Source of the DNA: Trichaptum fuscoviolaceum
Lineage: Eukaryota; Basidiomycota; Agaricomycetes; Hymenochaetales; Trichaptaceae
Direction: 5' to 3'
Assembly: GCA_910574455.1 (NCBI GenBank)
Contig: CAJSYZ010000010.1
Location: 124,001 to 188,000, forward strand
Length of the DNA: 64,000 nucleotides
The notes beneath the pieces are model-generated. The model searched no databases and was not told the DNA's origin. It was given only the letters and a program-made list of their open reading frames with translations. Positions within the stretch are counted from its first letter, which is position 1. Each line of letters opens with the position of its first letter. Of the stretch, positions 33,779 through 45,133 are shown in pieces. A program made the translations under genes and the position numbers.

Positions 33779-34495
33779 ATGTCAAGGTCTCTAAGTGCAC
33801 AAGGTACGTTGCTCCACCCAGCGAAGGTAGACCAGTATGGGCTATCACTTACTCAGAACCGCAATACGCCTCGAACTACTGCACTGTACAGAACTCGATT
33901 GTAAGCCTTCCTTTGCCGTTCTCTACTTCAGTTTATGTATTGAATTACTTTATGCCTCAAAATTTAGTGATCGCTTCCTTCTTCCAGGAGCGTGTCGAAA
34001 CCGTCAAGCTCGCGAGCGGCGGCACGGCCTTCATCCAGCGTCCCAAGGCAAAGGCGGAGGGCTCTGTGCAGTCTGCAGGGGATCTCCCTGACGACTTCGA
34101 CATCGGACATATAGTTGCTAATGCCGCTCAGATATACCGCATCAGTATCGGGCCCATCGACGTAAGCTTACGCTATTCTTCCGAAGTTTTGCTTCCTTAT
34201 TGCATATCCCTAATTCAAATCTCTGGGAATACACACACAGATAATCGTCAACTTTGACCCAATCAACCTCGGAATAGAAATAATCGTCAACTTGAACATC
34301 CCTATCCTTGGTAGCATTCAGATCGGGAAAGTGGGGGGAAACCTTAAGCATGGTGTTTCCCTCAAAATCGGCTACAGCGGTATCGTGAGCGGCGAGGTCG
34401 GCGTTAGGCTGGATGGGAATAAGGTCATCCTGTACTGGGAGTTCACCGCATTTGGAGCCACTTACAAGGATGAGATCTTCATCTTTAGTATCTAA
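33779..34495 (+). CDS. Small beta-rich protein family, member A (160 aa)
   Basis: Exons 33779-33803, 33892-33900 (9 nt), 33968-34161 and 34241-34495 join in frame to about 160 aa, starting MSRSLSAQELDLIASFFQER. The middle holds TAFIQRPKAKAEGSVQS; the C-terminal 85 residues are alternating strands (NLGIEIIVNLNIPILGSIQI, GEVGVRLDGNKVILYWEF, ending FIFSI). There are no cysteines, signal peptide or membrane segment. The 9-nt exon is supported by identical placement in members B and C. The family is not recognised; a small soluble beta-sandwich protein is a fair description. Regulation may go through the 26-bp motif at 33449. Confidence 0.75.
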
Positions 34496-34967
34496 GTTCT
34501 GTGATAAGTGAGTGTTTTAGACATGACTCGTACTGGGCCATTTCGGAATATGCATTCCTACATATACTGAAACCGTCTTTTCTCTGCCAGATATATGATA
34601 TAGCTTATAGACATAGATTAAGTGCCGTTTGTTATGATAAATGATTTAACTTCTCGAATGAAACTAGATCCATCAGCAGCGCTTTAGCGGACTTGCATCT
34701 GGGACTGGGACAGCCCGAGAGTATCTCGTATTTCATATCCGAACTTCAACTTTAAGTTACCGTGTGACAACATTAAAAACTTATTTCAGGGTACTCAGGT
34801 CACATTATCGTGCGGTTAGTTACAGCAATAGTGATTTTGGAGACGGAAACGGGCGTCCAAGAGGTCTTAGTACTACCGGTGAGTTTGTCGGAGAAGAGTT
34901 ACAGACAGAGATTATTCAGAATGACGGCGAGCGAAAGGGATGTCACGCTCCAGTGCGCGACTGTAGG
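34496..34967. other. 3' flank of gene A, no gene recognised
   Basis: Sequence between the stop codon of member A and the inverted duplication. No coding signal with recognised motif. Confidence 0.4.
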
Positions 34968-36320
34968 TGTTCATCACGTACGCGCTAATTGTCAACGTTC
35001 GCGGGTCTTGTTCCCTTGGTGCACAACCGGCAAGACCGGTTCCATACAGCTTTTCAATAGATCTTATCATGTTCATAATATACAGTACGACGACATAGTA
35101 TATATTTTGTCGCGTTAAACCATAGACCTGACGTATCAATGTAAATATGAGACACTGGATGGCCAATATATTTCTCCGCACTCGCTTATCCTCCAGACTA
35201 GATAGAGAACAATTTGACTTGATCTTTGTAGCTGGCTCCGAATGCAGAGAGATCCCAGTACAGGACGACGCTACTACCGTCCAGCCGGACACCAATCTCG
35301 CCACTCGCAATGCCCTTGTAGCCGATCTTGAGAGAGACGCCTTGCTTCAGGTTGCCCGAGACCTTGCCGATCTCGACGCTACCAAGGAAGGGTATCTTGA
35401 TCTTCACGATGATCTCGATCCCGAGGTTTACTTCATCGTAGTTGATGGTAACCTGCATCGCAGATACTCAATAATAGGATACAGAATAGTAAAACAGGAG
35501 TGCTTACCTCAATGGGACCGATGCTAATGCGGTAGAGCTTCGTGCTATTCGCAGAGATGCTGCTGATGTCGAAGTCATCCGGGAGGTCCGCTGCGGACTG
35601 CACGGATCCCTCTGCTTTCGCCTTGGGGCGCTGGATGAAGGCTGTGCCGCCATTCTCGAGCTTGACGGTCTCGACTCGGTCCTCAAAGAAGGATGCAACC
35701 ACTACGTTTAGCAGTTTTGTCAGATTGAGCCTTAGAAAGGAGTTTGATATAGGACTGCTCACAATCGAGGTCTGTGTGTGCAGATAATGGAGTCAGCGGG
35801 ATGAAATTAGCGTTGGAGGGCGTAAGAGGTCTACCTTGTGCACGCAGAGATGCCATTCTGGTTATTTGCTGATGATATGGAAGGAACTTGTTGGTAATAG
35901 TAGCTTGAAGATGTGATGGCTTTTAAACCTTTCAGACAATCATCTCCAGCACTCGGAGCGGCTCAACCTGTCATGCAAGCTCTTGATATCCGAGCGACGA
36001 GGTACACTGGTATGTGGTGTTGCCTGTAGAAATAGATAGAGAAAGAAAGACAGACAGGGCCCTTCTCTGCGGACGAAGTAAGTTGGCGTTACATATTCGG
36101 ATGCGTCCAGACGTACAAGTGATGGTTACTTAGATATCATTGAGTTTCTGCTTCTCAACGTCATGTTCTACAGGAATTGAGTGTCCGGCGCATCAGTAGT
36201 TATGTGAGGCTAGGTACGAATAGTCGGAAGGTCATCCGCTTTTCTTGAGGGGAGTTGGGTAGCCCTCTTTGAAGAATTCGAGGTTGAATGGCTTTTATGA
36301 GGGTTGATATGGCGAGGAAA
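34968..36320 (+). repeat. Left arm of 1.35-kb inverted duplication
   Basis: Reverse complement of 37181-38532. Coordinates map as left = 73501 minus right over the coding part with no indel. By eye only isolated substitutions are seen, for example Lys/Glu in TV(K/E)LENG. The arm contains all of gene B with promoter and 3' flank. At the outer edge similarity fades at GTTCATCACGTA; at the inner edge it stops at GGCGAGGAAA. Confidence 0.95.
35198..35856 (-). CDS. Small beta-rich protein family, member B (159 aa)
   Basis: Exons on the minus strand 35856-35835, 35771-35763 (9 nt), 35701-35508 and 35452-35198 encode MASLRAQDLDLVASFFEDRV.. ending VKLFSI. It is nearly identical to member C and about two-thirds identical to member A. 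The arrangement is head-to-head with C, about 1.8 kb apart, with both promoters facing the 860-bp spacer. Splice sites and frame are intact, so it should be functional. The near identity implies a recent duplication or ongoing gene conversion. Confidence 0.75.
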
Positions 36321-37180
36321 TGAAGGAATTACAGTCTCTTTCTCTTCATTCATGCCGTCCTTACCTTGCAATTGCGGATGTTCGCAGTGAGGTGTGGCAC
36401 GGACATTACTTGTACTTCCCATCACCCAAGTGTTCCGGCGTACCTGGTACCTACCGTACAATTGTAGCCAGGCTCATATCTAGACCTGAAGGTCCATTAC
36501 CATGATGCCTTTATCGCGATCGGTATTGCCAACAAGTAGACTGACAAATGTCGAGCTTCCGTGATTCTGAAAGCAAATGAAAGATCAGCCTGGGCCCAAA
36601 GATGATGAAGTGACGACCGAGAGGGACGACATTGCGTCAAATCTATAAAATGAATATGTTTTAGCTTATCGTCTTCTCTCTGAGACAGAAGATATCGTCT
36701 GCGGATGGAAGGATATAAATCTTGCGAGCGTAGATCAGTACTTCTGCGGCCTAATTCCATAGCAACGAGCTTAGGAAATGCGAGAAGAGAAGGAGGATGG
36801 TCTTGGTGATCGTCATGGTCGGGGAAAAGACTGATTTTACCGGTTCCGGGTCACTTGAAAGTGCCGAGTTACTCGGATTAGGGGACCTCGAAGATACCGG
36901 ACCCGGGCTCACTGGCGCCCGAGGTAGAGATTCACGTGAGCGTGTCGCAGTGGCGTGCTCAAGTTAAGTCTCCGACTCGGACACGCGTCGTCCACGGACC
37001 GGGAAAATACACCAACGACTCGTCTTGCGCAAGCTCACCCTCCCTCTTCATTGTCTATTGTCCGCCCGACGCGTAATTCTCAATTTGGGGGTTACTTCAG
37101 CCACATTGCCCTTCAGCGTAAACACGCAAAGTGCCGACCTACGCGAATGATGAGCACGAATCTAGAACTTCCCCTCCCCT
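36321..37180. other. Unique spacer between the inverted arms
   Basis: 860 bp not shared between arms. An 87-codon minus frame (36497-36760) has no support. A short minus frame near 36817 begins with a hydrophobic leader (MTITKTILLLFSHFLSSLLW) but stops after 20 residues; it could be the start of a lost secreted-protein gene. Confidence 0.4.
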
Positions 37181-38532
37181 TTTCCTCGCCATATCAACCC
37201 TCATAAAAGCCATTCAACCTCGAATTCTTCAAAGAGGGCTACCCAACTCCCCTCAAGAAAAGCGGATGACCTTCCGACTATTCGTACCTAGCCTCACATA
37301 ACTACTGATGCGCCGGACACTCAATTCCTGTAGAACATGACGTTGAGAAGCAGAAACTCAATGATATCTAAGTAACCATCACTTGTACGTCTGGACGCAT
37401 CCGAATATGTAACGCCAACTTACTTCGTCCGCAGAGAAGGGCCCTGTCTGTCTTTCTTTCTCTATCTATTTCTACAGGCAACACCACATACCAGTGTACC
37501 TCGTCGCTCGGATATCAAGAGCTTGCATGACAGGTTGAGCCGCTCCGAGTGCTGGAGATGATTGTCTGAAAGGTTTAAAAGCCATCACATCTTCAAGCTA
37601 CTATTACCAACAAGTTCCTTCCATATCATCAGCAAATAACCAGAATGGCATCTCTGCGTGCACAAGGTAGACCTCTTACGCCCTCCAACGCTAATTTCAT
37701 CCCGTTGACTCCATTATCTGCACACACAGACCTCGATTGTGAGCAGTCCTATATCAAACTCCTTTCTAAGGCTCAATCTGACAAAACTGCTAAACGTAGT
37801 GGTTGCATCCTTCTTTGAGGACCGAGTCGAGACCGTCGAGCTCGAGAATGGCGGCACAGCCTTCATCCAGCGCCCCAAGGCGAAAGCAGAGGGATCCGTG
37901 CAGTCCGCAGCGGACCTCCCGGATGACTTCGACATCAGCAGCATCTCTGCGAATAGCACGAAGCTCTACCGCATTAGCATCGGTCCCATTGAGGTAAGCA
38001 CTCCTGTTTTACTATTCTGTATCCTATTATTGAGTATCTGCGATGCAGGTTACCATCAACTACGATGAAGTAAACCTCGGGATCGAGATCATCGTGAAGA
38101 TCAAGATACCCTTCCTTGGTAGCGTCGAGATCGGCAAGGTCTCGGGCAACCTGAAGCAAGGCGTCTCTCTCAAGATCGGCTACAAGGGCATTGCGAGTGG
38201 CGAGATTGGTGTCCGGCTGGACGGTAGTAGCGTCGTCCTGTACTGGGATCTCTCTGCATTCGGAGCCAGCTACAAAGATCAAGTCAAATTGTTCTCTATC
38301 TAGTCTGGAGGATAAGCGAGTGCGGAGAAATATATTGGCCATCCAGTGTCTCATATTTACATTGATACGTCAGGTCTATGGTTTAACGCGACAAAATATA
38401 TACTATGTCGTCGTACTGTATATTATGAACATGATAAGATCTATTGAAAAGCTGTATGGAACCGGTCTTGCCGGTTGTGCACCAAGGGAACGAGACCCGC
38501 GAACGTTGACAATAAGTGCCTACGTGATGAAC
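37181..38532 (-). repeat. Right arm of 1.35-kb inverted duplication
   Basis: Inverse of 34968-36320. It carries the 26-bp motif at 37381-37406, a TTTAAAA box near 37574, gene C and its 3' flank. Confidence 0.95.
37645..38303 (+). CDS. Small beta-rich protein family, member C (159 aa)
   Basis: Exons 37645-37666, 37730-37738 (9 nt), 37800-37993 and 38049-38303 are in frame, encoding MASLRAQDLDLVASFFEDRV, then LENGGTAFIQRPKAKAEGS and a strand-rich C-terminus (GIEIIVKIKIPFLGSVEIG, LDGSSVVLYWDLSAFGAS). It differs from B by a few residues (Glu for Lys in TVELENG). Intron borders are GTAGAC..CACAG, GTGAGC..GTAG and GTAAGC..TGCAG. The family is unrecognised. Conserved intron phases in A, B and C show descent from one four-exon gene. 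Confidence 0.75.
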
Positions 38533-38823
38533 TCATATATAGGACTTCAATTTTACTACAATTTCAGTACATAATGTACATCTAGACGCATCAACGCAAT
38601 GATTTTCGCCCCGACTACCAGGACTGGCCAGCGGCGAGAAGAGTTTTATAATATAACCATATATATACCCGTTGTCCTTCCCGGATTTCCGTCGTCTGAA
38701 ATTTCGCATTGTACTCCAATACGGAAGAGGTCCCTAAAATCAATGGGAGGGGTATCTACATCAACAGAAAACACCCGAGGCAGAGGCAAAGCCGAAGATC
38801 GCACGCAAGCCGCCCTGCCTCGC

Positions 38824-40999
38824 CTACACAGCAGTCGCTTGCTTTTCATAGGATGGGAACCCTGACGCAGAGTGATGGATGCTATTCATCGAGTCATCCT
38901 CTATCGGTGAGACCTTTAGCGTATCGTCGTCTTGGCGCGTCTCTGTGTCAATCTTGATTGCCAGCGCGCGCGATTGTGACATCTGAGTGACAAGATTAGT
39001 ATGCATCGTTGTAGCATAATTCGGTAGAAAATGTCACTGGATAGCCAGATAAGGGAGACGAGACTCACTTTGCTGAACATAGAAGGGTCGTCGTTGAAGT
39101 TATCGCGCGTCTTGCCCCGGATGTGGCTGAGATGGAACGAGTTCATCGCTCCACTCTCTTCGGACTTGCTCCCACCCTTGCCACCAATACTCGAGCGCGC
39201 GTTGAGTCTGATTGGATTGAATGATAGTTGCGATGATGAGTCTCAAAGTTGGCTAGGAAGCGAGTCAGTTCGGCTTACGTTGCCAGAAGCGAGTTCGTGT
39301 ACACTATACGGAGTCAGAGGTTGTAAAAGTGGGAGAGGAAGAACAGTCAGCAGTGCCACACATGTCCAATAGCAGATGACAGGAAAGCTCACTTCGACTG
39401 ATAAGTAGATAGAAGGTGATGTAAAGGAAAGTCTGGGGGAAGGCGCTGACCTAAAAATATAGTATGTTAGAATAGCCAATCTCCGACACCTCACGTTAAA
39501 TTAAGCTTGATCGTTATCGTCTTCTCTCGGGCACATGGCGTGCACCTTGACCACTTCTACAAGGAACGACGATCAAAGAAGAACTTTGTCCCGATCCCAT
39601 TTACCATCACCATAAACGGGCAGTGAATATAAGGGACGCGGGTAGAAGTAGGGGGATCAATGCCTCGACAGAAGGACGTATACTCACAAAAATGAGCGCC
39701 ATGATTGCACAGACGGACGTCACGGCGCCGGTATTGATGGAAAAGATGATCAGCCGATTGACCATGGACTCTGAGCGCTTGAAGCCCGTGCGCGAACGGT
39801 GCAGGTAGAAAATGAGTGAGCCCGCAATGGCGAAGTCCGAGACGGCACCAAAGACGTTTAGCACCTTCTCCAGCGTGAAGAGGTTCGACAACTGTGAGTA
39901 GAACGTCAAGTGGAACCTACATTCGAATGTATATCACTGAGTTCAGGAGAGGCGCCTGGAATAAAGTTTAAAAGGGGTACGCACGCCTTGATATAATAAG
40001 CTGCAAAGAGTAAGTCAGAAAATGAGTGGATGGTGGCATCGGATGAACGTACCAAGGATCGAGAAGCACTGTCCAGCAGATAGCACGCCCTGCGTAGGAA
40101 GGTAAGAAACCTAGCCATAGTCTCCCAGAATTCAAGAGCGTACTAGGAACACAGTAAGCGGGAGGTTTTGCCGGCTCACTGTCGAACCAAGGCAAGGTCA
40201 GCCCCTTTGAGTATAGTAGAAGATGTTGCGATGAAACTCACGACGCCACACACGGTAGACAAAGAACGCTTGGACAGTTCCTGAAATGAGAGACTATGCG
40301 AGATTCTTTCAGCATCCAGTCCCGCCCAATTTCATCGAGCTGAATCGAAAACACGCACATTGAACAAGATCATGGTCTGTGCTTTCGAATCAAGGTCAGC
40401 GGGTACACCAGAGAGGAGTAAACCGGTACTTCGCACCAAGAGAGAACGAGTAACCACTGCCAATTCAGAAGGGTCTCCGTAGTGCGTGATCAGGTAGGTA
40501 TACGCTGAGTGTAGGATGAGCCCTTGGTGAATCGTGTCCATCAACCACACCACCGTGACCTATCAACCCGACAACAGCCAAGCGTCAGGCCTGAGCATGA
40601 ATGGTACATTCGGTGGACGCACCAAAGTCTTCAACTTCAGGTCATCCTTTGGATATTGCTGTAAGGAGCTGATGTAAGTGAGATATCTCGAGGCGTGATA
40701 CGTATACAAGGACGCACGTTGAAATAATAATACAGTTGCACCGAGCCTGCGCCCCAGAGCCTATAAATCGCTTCAGTCTCCCATGAAATCTGATTACTAA
40801 TTTCCTCAGACTCACCCCATGGCAAGCCTAAATCCCATAGATAGTTAGTCGAGCTCTGACGGGTAGCAGTCAGAGACGTTGACTCACACAACGCCCAAAA
40901 AGAAAGCGCCAAACTGCATTGGATAATGTCCACACTGTTAGAGCGCCCGGCCAATTCATAACGAACGCGAGGACTGACTGTGTTGTCAAGTGCAGGCAT
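38824..40999 (-). CDS. Seven-helix membrane protein, DUF6534 type
   Basis: A multi-exon minus-strand gene typical of a large agaricomycete family of integral membrane proteins. Recognised pieces in order are MPALDNTV at the start (40999), GAGSVQLYYYFN (about 40750), QYPKDDLKLKTL then VVWLMDTIHQGLILHSAYTY (about 40655-40500), TMILFN|GTVQAFFVYRVWR across an intron (about 40370-40245), and a helix-rich region to about 39910. The C-terminal DUF6534 core follows (VSDFAIAGSLIFYLHRSRTG, then SMVNRLIIFSINTGAVTSVC, 39850-39690). After more introns come SAFPQTFLYITFYLLISR (about 39450-39395), VYTNSLLAT|LNARSS (about 39305-39180) and a soluble tail ending SYEKQATAV with a stop at 38824. Introns are 50-240 bp. 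Probably plasma membrane; ligand unknown. Exact boundaries of exons 1-3 are uncertain. Confidence 0.7.
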
Positions 41000-42317
41000 G
41001 GCTGCTGCTGCACTTATAGCGAAAGTGTATCAACGCGAGTCGCCGGTTGTTTAACGTGCCAAGTCGTTCAGGACTAAGACGAAGTTGTCACAGCTGTGCA
41101 GCACGGACTGAGAGAGGACAATGGGGTCTTTGGGGACAGGAAGAGAAGACGGGGTTGCTCTTGCGGTGATTTCACGGTCTTTAACATTGACCATTGAAAG
41201 CCTGAGGGTGGGATCGTCGCCTGGTGGCAAAGAGTGCTGTCATCATCCCTCATCCCGCTAGCAATTCGCAAAGGTATACGGCATTTCTTTTCTTTTTCCA
41301 CATGGCGGCTTCGGCCGGGTTTCCACGGGTTTCAAAGGGTCGACATCGGATAGAAAGCGATAGATGGAGGGTTCGGGAGTAAATGAGATGTGTAATTTGG
41401 CGCAAGCTGTGCGGCGAAGAGCAGGGTCAAGTCGTTTCGGACAATCGGAGAGATCAATTGCAAGTGCTGCGTTGCGTGATAAAGGGACGCGCAGTTCTGA
41501 AATGCCGAGACGGAAGAGTTTCGCTGACGTTGTTCCGTGGAGTAAGGCCAAGATGTTAGGACTCTAGCTCGTAGGGCCTGCGTACGTTCTGAGCGATGCC
41601 GGCGCAGGATAGGTAGCGTAGCATTTCCACTCATCCATGCGTTTGTCTGCAAGCGAAAGATGGAAGAAGCACTGGCATCCGGCGCGAAGTTTTGGACGGG
41701 TACCTAGAATGTTGCCAGTGTGGAAAGGCTAAAATTTATTTGCTTGGATGTGCTAAGTAGTTGATTAGGCACCACCGCCACATGAAATGGAACTTGTACC
41801 TTTCTGAATCGGACGTTCGCCTATCCAATTCAGACGATTCTCCAGTGCGGGGAAACCTATTCAATTGGTTTTTGAACTGATGCATTCCCAAAGTCCAGGG
41901 AAGGTGAATGATAAAGAGATAGTATCTCTGAGAAAGTACATAGACTTTGCAGTGATCGCAATAGTCAAGAGCGTGTTTAGAGAGGATGAAAGTAGAGAAA
42001 TGGATGATCGTCGCTAGAGAGAAGAAGTTGAAGCTTGAAATTGTATTATTAGTAAATTGATTCCCACGAGGTGTTGACCCTTGAACAGTCCGAACAAAAG
42101 ATTCGCACGGTTCAACGGTTCCAACGCGACTCCATCAACGGCCTTCTTCAATTGCAACGATATGAAGAAGCAGGGACATTCTATACTACAATTGAATAAA
42201 ACTTATCCGCTTCTTAACCATGTATGATTTGGCAGCTTCTTCCGAAGTTTACTCCTCTCTTCGCCAAGTACCACCACCTTCACAAGTGCTGCTCAACGTC
42301 GCTAGTCTGCTATTATC
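41000..42317. other. Intergenic with weak minus-strand coding signal
   Basis: 41258-41551 and 41332-41652 are overlapping minus frames of 97 and 106 codons. The former (LHGTTSAKLFRLGISELRVP) looks somewhat coding but matches nothing known. 41653-42317 should contain the promoters of the divergent DUF6534 and P450 genes. Confidence 0.35.
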
Positions 42318-44559
42318 ATGTCAAGCTACCTCGCAGTCGACGTTGCGTTAGGTGCTCTGGGCGTATACCTACTCAGCTCATATCTTTCAAAACCAAAACA
42401 TCTACCTCTTCCACCCGGGCCTAAACCAAAACCGATCATCGGAAACCTTACAGACCTTCCACCTTCCGGGGAGCTTGAATGGCTGCATTGGACAAAACAC
42501 AAAGATCTGTATGGTGCGCTATCAGCTACCTCACGTCCTTCAGACATCTGAACTCACACTTCAATGATATCTAGGGCCCATTAGCTCCGTCTCTGTCTTT
42601 GGACAGAGCATCGTGGTCGTGAACGACCTTCAGACTGCGTATGAATTGCTGGACAAGAGGTCCTCGGTATTCTCGGATCGTCCGGTTCTCCAGTTCGCGG
42701 GAGTCATGTAAGTCTTACTCGTCTAAATCTACGCATCTGAACCAGAACTTTGGTTCGAGGCGCAAAATAGACATTAATCTCACGCTGTTGTCCTGTCTTC
42801 TCTTCTTCTGATGTGATCTAGGATTGGTTTCGAGAATGCTCTGGCAATGATTCGGTACGGTGACCGCTTCAGGACGCTCCGTCGCTACCTCCATCAGTAC
42901 ATGGGAAGCAGTTCGGCAATGGTGCAGCACCACCCTCTCCAAGAGCAAGAAACCAAGAAATTCCTTTTACGCCTCTTAGAGAAGTCCGACAAACTGCAAG
43001 ATCAGATTCGCGCGTGAGTGCCCATTTACTTTCTCACCTCAATTCTCCGTACTACGGCATTGCACGGAATGTAGAGCTAACACCTAAAAATAACATCATC
43101 AGAACGACTGGTTCGGTCATATTGAAGATGTCTCACGGATATACAACCGAGAAAGACGGACAGGACCCGTTGGTTACTCTTGCCGACGACGTTCTATCAC
43201 AATTCTCACTTGCCGCGCAAGCGGGAGCGTGGATGGTGGATATGCTGCCTTTTCGTAAGTCTTACCTATTTAATCGTCACCGTATATCGACTCGTGAACT
43301 CACATATTCGTCCGTACGGCTACGTATCCAGTACAACATGTTCCAGACTGGATGCCTGGTACTGCCTTCAAACGTATTGGCGCAAAATGGAAAAGTGATT
43401 TGAACAAGATCGTGGACTTGCCGCATGCATTCGTGAAGCAACAAATGGTACGGGACGCGTGCGCTCCAGTTATCTCCCTGATGAGTAAAAACGTTGACTT
43501 TTCCTTCGAATCCTTAACAGGCTTCGGGCTCGTATTTCCCCTCATTCACCTCCGCCTTCCTTGAAGATGGTGTGAAGAGCGAAGAGGACGACTATCTCCT
43601 GAAATGGGCAGGATTCGCGATCTATGGTGGTGGCGCAGATACAGTGGGTGTTTCTTGGCTCAATTGCGCATCACAATTCACTTCTAACCGACCCTTCGTG
43701 CTCTTCTAGACCGTGTCCGCTCTATGTAGCTTCTTCTTGGCGATGCTTATATACCCAGACATTCAGAAAGAAGCACAGGCGGAACTCGATCGTGTCGTTG
43801 GGAAAGACCGCCTTCCGAACTTCAGTGACCGTGAGCACCTGCCATATATTGATGCCATTGTGAAGGAAACGCTGCGGTGGAATCCTGTGGTGCCCCTCTG
43901 TAAGTTGACCTGAACCTTCGTCGTTTGAGTCTATTTCCTACTCATACACGACCGTGATAATAGGCATCCCCCACACCACTTCAGAAGATAGCACGTATAA
44001 TGGATACTTCATTCCGAAGGGTGCCGTTGTGCTACCTAACATATGGTATAACCACCTTCGTTCACTTGCCCTCATCGCAACTACTAATACTAATACTTGC
44101 ATTTGAAGGTGGTTCTCACACGACCCGAGTGCTTATAAGAACCCGGACGACTTCAGACCAGAGCGCTTCTTAGGCGACAAGCCCGAGTTCGACCCGCACA
44201 ACATCGCGTTCGGATTCGGACGACGAATCTGTCCAGGAAAGGAGCTCGCAGACGCGTCGCTGTTCATCACCATCGCTATGGTCTTGGCTACCTTCAACAT
44301 CAACAAGGCGAAAGACAGCCTAGGAAACCCCATTGACGTGAAAGCGGAGTATACGACAGGTGTCGTCACGTAAGTTCACGCCGTTCTTGCTTGTGTGTTT
44401 ACTCGAGATTGAGTTCTGTCTCCCCTTAGGCACCCAAAGGATTACGCTTGCTCGCTGACTCCACGGTCTGAAGGCGCGGCACAGCTGATCCGATCTAGTC
44501 TAGACGAACACTCCGCGGAACGAAGTGACGCAAAGGCTCTCGCGCATGTTAAATGGTGA
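42318..44559 (+). CDS. Cytochrome P450 monooxygenase (524 aa, 10 exons)
   Basis: Exons 42318-42513, 42575-42707, 42822-43013, 43103-43254, 43332-43447, 43521-43643, 43710-43899, 43964-44045, 44109-44369 and 44430-44559 join in frame to 524 aa. An N-terminal anchor (VALGALGVYLLSSYL) is followed by the proline hinge [13 protein letters not shown], the I-helix GGGADTT, the K-helix ETLR, the PERF motif (FRPERF) and the heme loop FGFGRRICPG with its Cys ligand. All signature residues are present, so it should be an active ER-anchored enzyme using NADPH-P450 reductase. The sequence style fits the basidiomycete clans often annotated as O-methylsterigmatocystin oxidoreductase-like; the substrate is unknown. 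It lies tail-to-tail with a related pseudogene at 45134. Confidence 0.9.
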
Positions 44560-45133
44560 TTTACATTCACGATCCTTCACATCTTTCTAGATACATGTAC
44601 ATATATCTTGTGGAGTGTACAGTATTTATTTGCTGAAATACAGTCATTCATTAGTACGACATGTAGTAAGGTCAGGGCGTAAGGATGGTTGTCAAGTTTG
44701 TTCCGGATTCAAATGGGAGAGGAAGAAAAACGAACGTGGATTATCATATGCATCAGAAGTCCCATGAAGTGGTGTACAAATATCGAAATCTATTGTGAGA
44801 GCTTTTTTTCACAGTTATACTTATAGAAGTTCTCAACGAAGTGGCTGTACCAGCTTCTGGCTTCCTCCTACTCTATTCTGGGAAGAAATGTCTTGATGGG
44901 TTAGTCTTTATGCCGACTCAAATCTGATTATCGAGTAATATCAGCGCGAGTCGGAATCCAATTTTAATTATAGTATATTTAAAGCATCATTGCCAAGCCA
45001 TGGTTCCAGATTCTCTGCAAATTATGTAGTCTCGCTTTCAAGGGTCCATATAATGCTTAAGGTGACAATAAGACAATAACAAAAGTGCACATACATACGT
45101 AACTAGAAATAGGGAGGAGCGAAGAAGCATGAG
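44560..45133. other. Convergent intergenic region of the two P450 genes
   Basis: AT-rich, no coding sequence; expected to hold both 3' untranslated regions. Confidence 0.6.

Noticed and set aside
41258..41652. Minus-strand gene between the DUF6534 and P450 genes
   Set aside because: Two overlapping frames without a recognised motif or convincing splice pair; left as unassigned.
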